64,000 bases of DNA from JADGHE01 sp035716025 (lineage in GTDB: Bacteria; Pseudomonadota; Alphaproteobacteria; Rhizobiales; Xanthobacteraceae). This document shows, in pieces, positions 26,817 through 36,800 of the stretch. The position numbers and the translations under genes are program-made. The first letter of the stretch is position 1. Every line of letters starts with the position of its first letter. The notes below the pieces were generated by a model. It was not told the DNA's origin, did no database searches, and saw nothing but the letters and a program-made list of their open reading frames with translations. The stretch spans positions 1 through 64,000 of the forward strand of contig DASTKH010000019.1 in assembly GCA_035716025.1 (NCBI GenBank), given 5' to 3'.

Positions 26817-28562
26817 TCAGGCGACACGGTCACCCTTCTTGATCTGCACGGCACGACTGTCGGCTGCGGGCAGCATGTGCGCCGGGTCGCGCGTCACTAC
26901 CACGTCCACGACAGTGGGGACGTCCCGCTCGTGGATGCCGGCGCGCAGCGCCTGACCCACGGCATCGGGGTCGGTGACGCGAATGCCGCGACAGCCCATG
27001 GCCTCCGCAATGTGCGCGTAATTCATTTCGACGAGATCGCTCGACTGGTACCGCTGGCCGTACATCGCGTGCTGCAGCGCCTTCACGTAACCGGACGCGG
27101 CGTTGTTGACGACGACGAGCGTCACGTTCGCACCGATCCGCCGTGCGGTCTCGAGCTCGCCGAGGGCCATGTTGAAGCCGGCGTCGCCGCACATCGCAAC
27201 CACCGGCCGATTCGGCGCCGCGACCGCCGCGCCGATCGCACCGGGAAGGCCGTAGCCGATGGCCGCAAGCCCTCGGTCCGGCAGATAGTTTCGGCCGCTC
27301 GTCTTCGTGTCGTAGAGAAGCCCCGTCCAGTGCGCCGCAAAGCCTCCGTCGGCAACGAGAATGCCGTCCGCGGGCATCTCGTGATTGAGTTCGTTCACGA
27401 GACGTCCGACATTGATCGGCCGCTCCTTGGAGGTCAGACGGGGGCCCGCTTCTGTACGCCATTTTTCCATGCGCGGGGCGATCTCGCCGATATAGTCGGC
27501 ATGCGCCGCCTTGAGCGCCTTCGCCTCCGAGGCGAGCGCCTCGTGGAGATCGCGCAGAGCCTCGCGGGCATCGCCCCATAGCGCAATGTCCGTGCGCGTT
27601 GTGCGGCCGAACTCCTCGGGCTCGATGTCTATGTGGATCAGCGGCACGCTCGGCGGGATGAGGGCGTACCGCTTGGTCGCGATCTCGCCGAGCTTGCAGC
27701 CGACGACGATCAAGAGATCGGCGGCCGCAATCAAGTCGTTGGCGATGCGCGAATAGCGGCCGAAGAGACCCACCGAAAGCGGATGCGTGCAGGGGATCGA
27801 TCCTTTCCCGCTCATCGTGTGGGCGACAGGGATGCCGCACGCGTCCGCGAGTGCGAGCAGCGTTGCATGGGCTTCCGAAAGATGAATGCCGCCACCGGCC
27901 AGGAGCAGCGGCCGCTTGGCCTTGGCAATGAGCCGCGCGGCGCGCTCCACATCGTCCCGGCCCGGCCGCATCCGGCGCGCGGGCACGCGCGTCGTCGCCA
28001 TGTCGATATAAAAATCCGAGGCCGCAAACGCATGCTCGCCGTGCGCAACGTCTTCCGGCACATCGAGCAGCACCGGACCGGGCCGGCCGGACGTCGCAAC
28101 GGCAAAAGCGCGGCGCACAAGCTCGGGAATCCGGCTCGTCACCTCGACGCGAATCACCTCCTTGACGGCCGGCCGCAGGATTTCGGTCTGCAGGCATTCC
28201 TGAGTCATGTTCTTCCAGGCGTGCTGGCGGTTTGCATCGCCGGCAATCGCGAGCAAGGGCGTGCCGGCGTTGAGCGCTTCAACGAGGCCGGTCACAAGAT
28301 TGGTCGCGCCCGGGCCCAACGTGCCGTCGCAGATACCCGGCCGGTTCGTGACGCGCGCATAGGCGTCCGCCGCAAAGGCGCCGACCCGTTCGTCATTCAC
28401 CAGATGGTGGCGCATTTCGAGCTGTGCCAGCGCGTCGTAAAACGGCAGAAGCTGGAAGCCGCCCATCCCGAACATCGGCCCCACGCCCGCGATCCGCAAC
28501 ATTTCCGCGAGCGCCCGTCCGCCGCTCATCGTGCCTTCGGGGTGTCTCGTCATGATCCTCAT
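26817..28562 (-). CDS. Thiamine-diphosphate-dependent enzyme, acetolactate synthase-like
   Basis: This 581-residue three-domain ThDP enzyme resembles acetolactate synthase and benzoylformate decarboxylase. The cofactor-activating glutamate lies in LVNDERVGAFAADAYAR (pyrimidine domain). The middle domain has RLIAKAKRPLLLAGGGIHLS. The pyrophosphate domain has the Mg-binding motif CGDAGFNMALGELETARR ending in VVVNNAASG. Its ATG overlaps the stop of the upstream duplicated unknown gene (ATGA at 28559-28562), so the two products probably work together. Substrate is unknown. The canonical acetolactate synthase small subunit is absent here, which argues for a catabolic 2-keto acid role (inference). 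Confidence 0.9.
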   Translation of the reverse strand: MRIMTRHPEGTMSGGRALAEMLRIAGVGPMFGMGGFQLLPFYDALAQLEMRHHLVNDERVGAFAADAYARVTNRPGICDGTLGPGATNLVTGLVEALNAGTPLLAIAGDANRQHAWKNMTQECLQTEILRPAVKEVIRVEVTSRIPELVRRAFAVATSGRPGPVLLDVPEDVAHGEHAFAASDFYIDMATTRVPARRMRPGRDDVERAARLIAKAKRPLLLAGGGIHLSEAHATLLALADACGIPVAHTMSGKGSIPCTHPLSVGLFGRYSRIANDLIAAADLLIVVGCKLGEIATKRYALIPPSVPLIHIDIEPEEFGRTTRTDIALWGDAREALRDLHEALASEAKALKAAHADYIGEIAPRMEKWRTEAGPRLTSKERPINVGRLVNELNHEMPADGILVADGGFAAHWTGLLYDTKTSGRNYLPDRGLAAIGYGLPGAIGAAVAAPNRPVVAMCGDAGFNMALGELETARRIGANVTLVVVNNAASGYVKALQHAMYGQRYQSSDLVEMNYAHIAEAMGCRGIRVTDPDAVGQALRAGIHERDVPTVVDVVVTRDPAHMLPAADSRAVQIKKGDRVA

Positions 28563-29374
28563 GTCCTTGATTGAGCGGCAATCACCGCATCGGCAAAAGC
28601 CGGCAGAGTCATGCCCGCCGAAGCGCCCGCCGCGTGCGCACGGGCATTGATGCGCGAAAGACGCCCCGTCTCCCACAACGAGCGGGCGTCGCCGATCCGC
28701 GCGGTTGCGGCCGCAACGGTTGCCCCGGCGATGCCGCGCGCATCGAGGGCGGGCAGCCGCGTGGTTCCTGCCTCGTCGATGCCGATTCCGGCATCATGAA
28801 ACACGGCCGCCAGCACTGCGGCCCGCACCGCATATTCGGGTCGGCCGCCCAGCAAGGCCCCGTGGGATCCGGTGACGACGATGTGGCCGGCGTCTTCCGG
28901 ACGCACGAGCGCCGCCGAGTCGAGTCCCCACACTTTTACCGGTCCGTCGCGCAGCAGAAACCGGCTCTCCGCATAAGGGGGCGGCTCGACCCGTTTGGCT
29001 TTGGCCTGCTGCAGCAAACGGGCGGCCTCCGCACAAGCCTGGCCCGGCCGGCAGCCAAGCGCCGCCGCGGCGGTGTTGACCACGGTGAGCACACCGCGCC
29101 GCATCATGTCGGCCCCGTCGCCGATGCGCGCCGTCTCGTGGCCGACGGTCGCGGCCGGGATGGCGAGCGCGTCGAGATAACGCAGGCCGGCGATGCCGGC
29201 ATCGTCGAGTCCGCGGCCCGCATCGTTGAGGATGACCGCGCGGGCACCGTCCCGCGCCGCCACATAGGCCGCATACAGTCCGCCATGCGAACCCGACACC
29301 ACCACGCGCCCGCGGTCGCCGGCGCCAAGCTGCGTGATGCTGTCGCAAACGGTCACTTCCGGAAGGTCGTTCAT
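28559..29374 (-). CDS. Internally duplicated protein of unknown function, coupled to ThDP enzyme
   Basis: This 271-residue protein is made of two similar halves, roughly residues 10-125 and 148-265. Each half has VVV(S/T)GSHG near its start, then an acidic (N/H)DAG(R/I)G(L/I)D(D/E)AG segment, then ATV...TARIGD, then (V/I)N followed by an alanine-rich end. The fold and function are not recognised. The glycine-rich GSHG loops could bind a phosphate or cofactor, which is only a guess. No signal peptide is present. Its stop overlaps the start of the ThDP enzyme, and 206 bases separate it from the divergent E1 alpha gene, so it likely belongs to the same pathway. Confidence 0.8.
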   Translation of the reverse strand: MNDLPEVTVCDSITQLGAGDRGRVVVSGSHGGLYAAYVAARDGARAVILNDAGRGLDDAGIAGLRYLDALAIPAATVGHETARIGDGADMMRRGVLTVVNTAAAALGCRPGQACAEAARLLQQAKAKRVEPPPYAESRFLLRDGPVKVWGLDSAALVRPEDAGHIVVTGSHGALLGGRPEYAVRAAVLAAVFHDAGIGIDEAGTTRLPALDARGIAGATVAAATARIGDARSLWETGRLSRINARAHAAGASAGMTLPAFADAVIAAQSRT

Positions 29375-29580
29375 CGGCTGCGCGGGAAAAAAGAACCCGG
29401 CGGCTGGTTTAGCGCCTCAGCCCAGGATTTGCGAGCGGTCTGCCGCGATCGTGTATTCTCGGAAGGGAATATCACTTTCGCGCGCCGCGCGGATGCCGGC
29501 CGTTCGTACCGATATTGATCGTGCCGCCTCGCGCCGCCTATGGTGGTGCCGAGCCGAGTTCATGTCCGAGGGAGACATCA

Positions 29581-30567
29581 TTGAGCCCGTTGTCCAATCA
29601 GGCCGCGCGCGTGCTCAGCATGTTGCGGACGATGCAGATCATCCGCGAATTCGAGGAGGCCGCCGGCCGCGCGTCCTACGGGGGCGAGGTGCGCGGCTCG
29701 GTCCATCAATATGTGGGACAGGAGGCGATCGCGGTCGGCGTGTGCGCCAATCTGCGGCCGACCGATTACATCAGCAGCAATCACCGCGGCCACGGCCATT
29801 CCATCGCGAAAGGCGCCGATCCGATCGCGATGATGAAGGAACTTTACGGTAAGGCGGACGGAACCTGCGGCGGCAAAGGCGGCTCCATGCACATCGCCGA
29901 TTTCTCAATCGGCATGTTGGGAGCGAACGGCGTGGTGGCGGACGGCGCCACCATCGCGGTCGGTGCCGCGCAGGCCATCAAGGTGCTGAAGCAGGATCGC
30001 GTCGCGGTCGCTTTTTTTGGCGACGGCGCAATCAATCGCGGCCCGCTCATGGAAGCGCTCAACTGGGCGAAGATCTATTCCCTGCCGATGCTCTTCGTTT
30101 GCGAGCACAACGGCTACGCGGCGACCACTCGCACGGCGGACGTCACGGCCGGCGGCGGTTTCGTGGCGCGCGCGCGAAGCTTCGGTATCGAGGGAGAAGA
30201 GGTCGACGGCAACGACCTGCTGGCCGTCGACGCCGCGACCGAACGGATCGTCGCGCGCCTGCGCGCCGGCGGCGGCCCCGGATTCCTCTTCGCAACCACC
30301 TATCGGCACCATCCGCACAATACGCGCGATACCGGAAACTACCGCACCCGGGACGAAATCGAGCGTTGGACAGCCGCGGACAAGGACCCGATTGCCCGCA
30401 CCGTCGCGTGGCTGCTCGCGCAAGGGGTGAGCAAGGCGGAAATCGCCGGTATCGAAAGCGAGGCCAAAGCTTTGATCGAAAGCGCCGTGGCGGCGGCGCG
30501 GGCCGCGCCGCTGCCCGAGCCGGCGGCCGCTTTCACGGATGTGCAGGACATCGGAGCCCCGCGATGA
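29581..30567 (+). CDS. ThDP-dependent dehydrogenase E1 component, alpha subunit
   Basis: This 328-residue protein belongs to the pyruvate/acetoin dehydrogenase E1 alpha family. It has MLRTMQIIREFEEAAGR near the start, the conserved GQEAIAVGVCANL and SNHRGHGHSIAKG, and the ThDP-binding GDGAINRGPLMEALNWAK followed by FVCEHNGYA. The start appears to be a TTG at 29581, because GAGGGAG lies exactly six bases upstream. A later in-frame ATG at 29620 would cut into the first conserved helix region. The beta subunit gene overlaps by four bases. No E2 or E3 genes are nearby, so partner components must lie elsewhere. Confidence 0.9.
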   Translation: MSPLSNQAARVLSMLRTMQIIREFEEAAGRASYGGEVRGSVHQYVGQEAIAVGVCANLRPTDYISSNHRGHGHSIAKGADPIAMMKELYGKADGTCGGKGGSMHIADFSIGMLGANGVVADGATIAVGAAQAIKVLKQDRVAVAFFGDGAINRGPLMEALNWAKIYSLPMLFVCEHNGYAATTRTADVTAGGGFVARARSFGIEGEEVDGNDLLAVDAATERIVARLRAGGGPGFLFATTYRHHPHNTRDTGNYRTRDEIERWTAADKDPIARTVAWLLAQGVSKAEIAGIESEAKALIESAVAAARAAPLPEPAAAFTDVQDIGAPR

Positions 30568-31550
30568 CGATGGAACTCACTTACGCGGAAGCGGCGCGGC
30601 TTGCGCTCGATCAGGAAATGGAGCGCGACCCGCGCGTCTGGGCCCTCGGCGAAGATCTCGGCCCCGAGGGCGGGCTCGCGGGGCAATACAAGGGCCTGCA
30701 GGCGAAGTTCGGCCCCGACCGCATCGTCGACACGCCGATTTCCGAGTCCATGATCATGGCCGCCGGCGTGGGCGCGGCGGTCGCCGGCACGCGTCCTGTC
30801 GTCGAACTGCGTTTTGCCGATTTCGCGATGTGCGCCGCAGACGAAACGGTCAACCAAGCGGCCAAGATCCGCTACATGTTCAACGGGCAGGCGCGCGTGC
30901 CGCTTGTTGCGCGCCAAGCCGTGGGTATGCGCGGCGGCACCGCCGCCCAGCACTCGCAATCGACCGAAGCTTGGTGGGTGCACATCCCCGGTCTCGTGGT
31001 GGCGATGCCTGCCACGCCCCGGGACAATCACGGCCTGCTCAGGGCCGCCATTCGCTGCGACGATCCCGTCATTTATCTCGAGCACAAGGCGCTCTGGAAC
31101 ATCAAGGGGCCGGTCGATCCGGACGCGGAGCCGGTAGCGCTCGGCAAGGCCGACCGCGTGACGCGCGGCGACGACCTCACGCTCGTCACGTGGTCCGGCA
31201 TGCGGCTCGAATGTGCCAAGGCCGCCGAGGCCCTGGCGAAACAGGGGATCGGCGTCGAACTCATCGACCTGCGTACGCTCTGGCCGTGGGACCGCGACAT
31301 GGTGCTCGACTCGGTCGCCCGCACCGGGCGGCTGCTGATCGCGCAGGAGGCCGTCAAGATTGGTGGCTTCGGGGCCGAAATCGCGGCCGAAGCGGCGGAA
31401 GCCCTGTGGGACAAGCTGCGAGCACCGATCCGGCGCCTCGGCGCGCCGCGCACGCCGGTTCCGTTCTCGCTGCCGCTCGAAGACGCCTGCCGCGTGACGC
31501 CTGAGCAGATCGTTTCGACCGCGACCGAAATGGTTGCGAGCCGAAGCTGA
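30564..31550 (+). CDS. ThDP-dependent dehydrogenase E1 component, beta subunit
   Basis: This 328-residue transketolase-like protein pairs with the alpha subunit. Conserved features are ALGEDLGPEGGLAGQYKGL, the cofactor-contacting glutamate in DTPISESMIMAAGVGAAVAG, the MRGGTAAQHSQSTEAWWVHI loop and the C-terminal ELIDLRTLWPWDRDMVLDSV. Its ATG overlaps the alpha stop (ATGA at 30564-30567). It likely completes an alpha2-beta2 decarboxylase for a 2-oxo acid or acetoin-type diol. No E2 gene follows. The neighbouring ThDP enzyme on the other strand suggests a shared pathway. Confidence 0.93.
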   Translation: MTMELTYAEAARLALDQEMERDPRVWALGEDLGPEGGLAGQYKGLQAKFGPDRIVDTPISESMIMAAGVGAAVAGTRPVVELRFADFAMCAADETVNQAAKIRYMFNGQARVPLVARQAVGMRGGTAAQHSQSTEAWWVHIPGLVVAMPATPRDNHGLLRAAIRCDDPVIYLEHKALWNIKGPVDPDAEPVALGKADRVTRGDDLTLVTWSGMRLECAKAAEALAKQGIGVELIDLRTLWPWDRDMVLDSVARTGRLLIAQEAVKIGGFGAEIAAEAAEALWDKLRAPIRRLGAPRTPVPFSLPLEDACRVTPEQIVSTATEMVASRS

Positions 31551-31583
31551 CCGTCGGCCTGCACCCACGCGCTCGGCGCCCCG

Positions 31584-31997
31584 TCACTTGTAGAACCGCA
31601 CGTCCTTGATCTTCGAGGCGAGAACCAGGCGATCGAGGCAGGCATTCTGCCCGCCCGGTTCGCACGCCGTGACGTCGTTAAGCAGGACGGATCCCATCCT
31701 TGCGCAGTCGGTGTCGATCTCGAATGCCTTGACGATGGTCTTGGCTCTGCGCAGGGGGGCCATCTCGGCCACCACGCGGCGCTGGATCACGCCGTCGCGG
31801 TCAAAGATCACGAGGTCGAGCTTGAGGCTGTCATAGGCGGTCTCCCCTGCATTTTCGATGACAAAGGACAGCCGACACCGGTTCTGCACGGGCTCGGCCG
31901 AATTGAGCTCGACGCGGATCGACTCCTCGGCGGCGGTACACACCTGCGTTTCCCACAGCAGCGCCAAGGCAAGCGAAATCCATCTCCCGCGTCTCAC
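31584..31997 (-). CDS. Small exported protein, alphaproteobacterial 'Tat pathway signal' family-like
   Basis: This protein is 137 residues with the chosen GTG start at 31997, which has a strong GGGAGGGGGG ribosome-binding site about 5 bases upstream. The start gives an N-terminal RRGRW followed by a hydrophobic segment (ISLALALLWETQVCTA). The mature part NRCRLSFVIENAGETAYDSL and LVIFDRDGVIQRRVVAEMAP matches my memory of a conserved alphaproteobacterial family labelled Tat pathway signal domain protein. A strict Tat motif is not present. Several cysteines (NRCRL, TDCAR, TACEP, NACLD) suggest disulfides in the periplasm. Function unknown. It converges on the E1 beta gene. Confidence 0.7.
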   Translation of the reverse strand: MRRGRWISLALALLWETQVCTAAEESIRVELNSAEPVQNRCRLSFVIENAGETAYDSLKLDLVIFDRDGVIQRRVVAEMAPLRRAKTIVKAFEIDTDCARMGSVLLNDVTACEPGGQNACLDRLVLASKIKDVRFYK

Positions 31998-32093
31998 GGC
32001 GACCCCCCTCCCGGTTCGTCCCATTTCCACCTGTGCGGCGAAGCCCCAAGGCTGTCAGCCGGCCGCGCCGCCGATCCGCGCGGCATGACTGGC

Positions 32094-33341
32094 TCACATC
32101 GTCGGATTGGCATAGGCGCCGCCGAGGGCAAAGGTGCCGTAGGCCGAACCCGCGATGTCGAAATTGAACGAGAAATGCTGGTTGATCGCCAGCACGTCTC
32201 GCAAATGCCGCTGCAACGGATCGCGGGTGTAGAGGCCCTGGGCGCCGTAACAGGACCACAGCGCCTCAACGGCTTCGCGCGCCTGGTTGACCGCGAAAGC
32301 CGATTGCGCGCGGAAGCGCAGCTTGGTTTCGAGGTCGGGCGCCTCACCGCGAGCGGCGAGCGCCTGAAACGCGATGGACGACTCGCGCAGAAACGAGCGG
32401 GCCGAATCGATGAGGCAGCGCGCCCGCGCGACCTTGATCTGCACGGCCTGGAATTCGGCGACCTTCGCCCCCGTATAGGTGCCGGAGCGCTTCGCCATCG
32501 TCTGAACGAACAGCTCATAGGCGCCCTCGGCGGCCCCGATTGCCGCAGGCGCCAGCGGATGGCTCGATGCTGCGACGATGGGAATCCCGTAAAGCGGCCC
32601 CCGGTTGACGCCCGCCCCGGGATGGTCGAAGCCGCCGCGGCACCGCTGCAGAGGGAGCGCCCTCCGTTCGGGGACGAACAGATCCTTGACGGCGACGTCC
32701 TTGCTGCCCGTCCCGCCCATGCCCATGGCGTACCAGGTGTCGATGATGTCGTAGTCGGATTTCGGAACCAGGCAGAGACGCCAATCCACCGGCGGTTTGC
32801 CGTCTTCTTCGAAGACCGAGACGGCCAGCATGTTCCACTCACAGTTGTCCACGACCGAGGAGAACGGCCAGCGCCCGTTGACGACGAAGCCGCCGTCCAC
32901 TTTGCGGGCACGCCCGGCGGCCAGCGCGATCGAGGACGCAATCAGCGCATCCGGATTGGCATCCCAGACTTCATGCTGCGTCTCCGGATCGTAGTAGCCC
33001 AGAATCCAGTGGTGGCACGCCATGTTGCCGACCGCCCAGGCCGTGGACGGGCAGCCGCGCGCGAGTTCCGCGGGGATGTCGACCACCGCCACGAAATCCA
33101 GCTCCATACCGCCGAAGGCTTTCGGCTGGTGGAAGCGGAACAGCCCGGATTCGTGCAGGAGCTGTTCGGTCTCGCGCGTGAGTTGGCGGGCGTTCTCCGC
33201 CTCTTGTGCCCGTCCGCGCAGAATGGGCACGATGTCCCGGGCGCGGCGCATCGCCTCGCCGTAACTCACGTCGGAAAAATCGCGGCGTTCGGCCTGCGGC
33301 AGCGTTCCCGCGGGCCTGTCCCGGTCGCTCGAAACATTCAT
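32094..33341 (-). CDS. Acyl-CoA dehydrogenase-fold flavin-dependent monooxygenase/hydroxylase
   Basis: This 415-residue protein has the three-domain acyl-CoA dehydrogenase fold. It shows an N-terminal helix bundle (ETEQLLHESGLFRFHQPKAF, then GGMELDFVAVVDIPAELARG), a central beta domain (GFVVNGRWPFSSVVDNCEWN, GMGGTGSKDVAVKDLFVPER) and a C-terminal bundle ending QHFSFNFDIAGSAYG. The pattern fits group D two-component flavin monooxygenases such as HsaA- or HpaB/C2-type oxygenases better than true acyl-CoA dehydrogenases, because the usual catalytic-Glu context is not seen. A separate flavin reductase would be needed and is not adjacent. The ATG at 33341 has AGGAGG about 8 bases upstream. It is divergent from the Pls-like operon. 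Confidence 0.8.
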   Translation of the reverse strand: MNVSSDRDRPAGTLPQAERRDFSDVSYGEAMRRARDIVPILRGRAQEAENARQLTRETEQLLHESGLFRFHQPKAFGGMELDFVAVVDIPAELARGCPSTAWAVGNMACHHWILGYYDPETQHEVWDANPDALIASSIALAAGRARKVDGGFVVNGRWPFSSVVDNCEWNMLAVSVFEEDGKPPVDWRLCLVPKSDYDIIDTWYAMGMGGTGSKDVAVKDLFVPERRALPLQRCRGGFDHPGAGVNRGPLYGIPIVAASSHPLAPAAIGAAEGAYELFVQTMAKRSGTYTGAKVAEFQAVQIKVARARCLIDSARSFLRESSIAFQALAARGEAPDLETKLRFRAQSAFAVNQAREAVEALWSCYGAQGLYTRDPLQRHLRDVLAINQHFSFNFDIAGSAYGTFALGGAYANPTM

Positions 33342-33828
33342 GGGCGCCCCTCCTGGGAAGAGAGTAGAGGCTTTTCCGGCCAGATTGAATGCGGATCGGG
33401 CCTCCGCGGCCGCGGGGCTTTGCCGGTGCTTCCGGACCGCCCGTCCAAGCCGCACCGACCCTCAGCCGAAATTGAGCGTCGGATGTGAGGGGTGAGGCGA
33501 GGCGCCACAGGCCCGGTTTCTTTGCAGTGGCACCATTGTATTCAGCTTCCGTTCATGTTGGGCGGCCCATGTTCGCGGCCGCAAAACAACAGGAGTCCCA
33601 GGACTCCGCGAACACTTCCTTGGGGGCACGCATCATAGAGAGGTCTCGCGCGCGCGGGCGGTCGCAGCCGTCAGGCTGCGACAGGAGGCAAAGCTTCAGC
33701 CAAAAGGGGGCAAAGCTTCAGCCAAATCGCTCGAGGCGCGAGCCATCGATCCGTCCTCCCCCCTCCAGCCTAGCGTCCGCCCGACAACGGGCGGTCGCGT
33801 CGTTCTGTCGCCTGCACCTCGGTTTGCC
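33342..33828. promoter_or_regulatory. Divergent regulatory region with hairpin and direct repeats before the Pls-like operon
   Basis: These 487 bases lie between the divergent flavoenzyme and Pls-like genes. A perfect hairpin with 9-bp arms (GTCGCAGCC and GGCTGCGAC, 4-base loop) is at 33661-33682. Immediately after it a 17-base sequence, GCAAAGCTTCAGCCAAA, occurs twice, at 33688-33704 and 33710-33726, a 22-base period. Such a layout is compatible with an operator or RNA control element for the operon starting at 33829. No coding sequence is convincing here. Function is inferred from position only. Confidence 0.5.
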
Positions 33829-36800
33829 ATGCAGCCTCGTCCGCTCGTCCAAGATGCCACCGCCGAAATCCGGGCACGCAGCGTTGCCTCCGCGCGTCCG
33901 CCACAAGAGAGACAGGTGCTCGCGGGTAGCGAGGCGCAAGGGGCCATCCGCTGGCGCGGGGGTGAACGCCTGGATCATCTCTTTGCCGGCTGCTGCGAAC
34001 GGTTCGGCACAACCGACGCGGTCGTTACCGACGATGATGTTTTCACCTATGCCGAAATCGAAGCGCGGGCGAACCAGGTCGCGCGCCATCTTCTGACCCA
34101 AGGCATCACGGCGGGCGACCGCATCGGTTTGTTGTTCGACAAGACCGTCGAGACCTACGTCGCAATGCTGGCGGTGTTGAAGACGAACGCCGCCTATGTT
34201 CCGCTCGACCCCGCGTTCCCGGTCGAACGCCTGCGCTTCATCGCGAAGGATGCGGGTCTGAAGGCCTTCGTCACGATGGCGGCCTTCGGCGATCGGCTGC
34301 GCGCGCTCGATCTTCCGCTCATCTGCCTCGACAGCGCGGCGCGGGTGATCGACGCGCAGCCATCCGGCCCGCTCGCGGAGGGAGAAGTCCCGCCGCCCGT
34401 CGATCAGGTCTGTTACATCATCTACACCTCGGGCACGACCGGCAATCCGAAAGGCGTCGTCATCGAACACCCGAGCATTTGCAACTTCGTGCGGGTCGCT
34501 GCGGATCTCTACGGTTTCCGGCCGGGCGACCGCGTCTATCAGGGCATGACGATTGCCTTCGACTTTTCTGTCGAGGAAATCTGGGTGCCGTTTCTGGCGG
34601 GAGCGACGCTTGTGCCCGGCCGCACGGGCGGCGTGTTGGTCGGGGAGGAGCTCGCCGATTTTCTCGAGAGCCGCAGGGTCACGTGCCTGTGCTGCTGCCC
34701 GACGCTCCTCGCGACGATCGAACGCGATCTGCCGCAGATCCGCATGCTCCTCGTCGGCGGCGAAGCTTGCCCACGCAATCTCGTCGTTCGCTGGTACCGG
34801 CCGGGCCGGCGCATCCTTAATTCCTATGGCCCGACAGAGGCGACGGTGACGGCAACCCTCACCGAACTCAAGCCCGACAGGCCGGTGACGATCGGCAAGC
34901 CGCTGCCCTCCTACACGATCGTCATTCTCGACCCGGGTGCGGAGCGGCTCGCGCGGCCCGGGGAGCAGGGCGAGATCGGCATTGCCGGCATCGGACTGGC
35001 GGCAGGCTATCTCAACCGCGACGACCTCACCGCGCAGAAGTTCATCCGCGATTTTCTCGACCTGCCGGACAATCCGTCGCGCCGCATCTATCGCACCGGC
35101 GATCTCGGCCGGATCAATGAGCACGGCGAAGTCGAGTATCACGGGCGCATCGACACCCAGGTCAAGATTCGCGGGCACCGCATCGAGCTCGGGGAAATCG
35201 AGTCCGTCCTTCTCGATCTGCCGCAGGTCGCACAGGCCGCGGTGGCGACCTTCGAGCCGGAGCCCGGTCTGGTCGAACTCGTCGGCTACTATGCCTTCAA
35301 GCAGGGCCAATCGCTGCCGCGCACCGACATCCTGAAGGCGCTGCGCGAAAGGCTGCCCGCCTACATGGTTCCGGCCTTCCTGGAAGAGCTGCCCTTCATC
35401 CCGATGCTCATCAGCAACAAGGCGGATCACAAGAAGCTGCCGCGCCCGAAGAGCGGGCGCGTGCAGGGCGACCGCAAGCTGATCGCAGCCGCAAGCCGGG
35501 ACGAAATCATTCTCTCGCGTGCGCTGGCCGAGGTTCTGCGCGTCGACCAAGTGTCCGTCGAGGATCACTTCTTCGACGATCTCGGAGCGAATTCGCTGCT
35601 TATGGCACGATTCTGCGCCAAGGTCCGCCGCCATCCCGGCATGGCGGCCTTGTCGATGCGGGACATTTATCAGCACCCAACGGTGGCGAACCTGGCACGC
35701 CATCTCGCCCAATCGGGGGTCGAGACCGCCCTGCCGACCGCGCCGGAGCCGTTCCACACGCCGTCCAGCCTTGCCTATTATGGATGCGGCGTCCTGCAGC
35801 TCCTGGCCGTGTCCGTCTACGCGCTGGCGAGCCTTTGGTTCATGGCCGCGGGCATCGCGTGGATCTACGCGGCGGCGGACGATCTGCTGGCGCTCTATCT
35901 GCGTGGCGCCGCCTTTTCCGTTGTCGCCTTTCTTACCTTCAGCGCGCTGCCGATTGCCGCCAAATGGCTTCTCATCGGCCGCTTCAAGGAAGAACGGTTT
36001 CCGCTCTGGAGCCTGCGCTATGTCCGCTTCTGGGTGGTGAAGACGCTCGTGCGCACGGCGCCGCCCGCCGGCTTCGTCGGCAGTCCGCTGTTCAACGTGT
36101 ATCTTCGCCTGCTCGGTGCGAGGATCGGCCGCAACGTCGTCATCGAAGCACGCTTTCCGCCCGTTTGCACCGACCTCTTTTCGGTCGGCGACGACACGAT
36201 CCTGCGCAAGGGGACCATCCTTCCCTGCTATCGCGCCCAGGGCAACTTCATCCATACGGGACGGATCGCGATCGGCGCGGGCTGCTTCGTGGGCGAAGGC
36301 AGCGTGCTGGACATCAACACGGCCATGGGCGAGCGCACGCAACTCGGTCATGCCTCGTCGCTGCAAAGCGGCCAGCGCATTCCCGACGGCAAGCGCTATC
36401 ACGGCTCCCCCGCGCTCGAGACCGCATCCGACTATTGCCCGCTCGATCCGCTTCCCGTGTCGCGCCTGCAGCGGGCGCTCTACGGCGTGCTGCAACTCTT
36501 CACGCCGCTCCTCGTCGCGGCGCCGCTTGCCATGGTCGCGGGCGTATACTGGTACGACCACGTGATCGGAGCCTTCGGCGATACCGACGCCGCGCCGCTA
36601 ACGGCCGGGCTCGTCGCGCTTCTCGCCTTGGCCGCGTTCGGCCTCTTCCTCGGCGCGATCGCGCTCGAACTCGGCGCGGCCGTTGTCGTTCCGCGGCTCT
36701 GCCGCCCGTTTCTGAAGGTCGGCAAATTGTACCCCTTGTTCGGCTTTCACCACGGCCTGCAGACGCTGATTTCGACCGTCAGCAACTCCCCGTTCTGCAA

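Noticed and set aside
33718..36561. A 947-residue open frame antisense to the Pls-like gene
   Set aside because: It is a high-GC shadow of the synthetase gene. Its composition is Arg/Gly/Ala/His-rich without domains, while the plus strand has a complete set of adenylation and carrier motifs.
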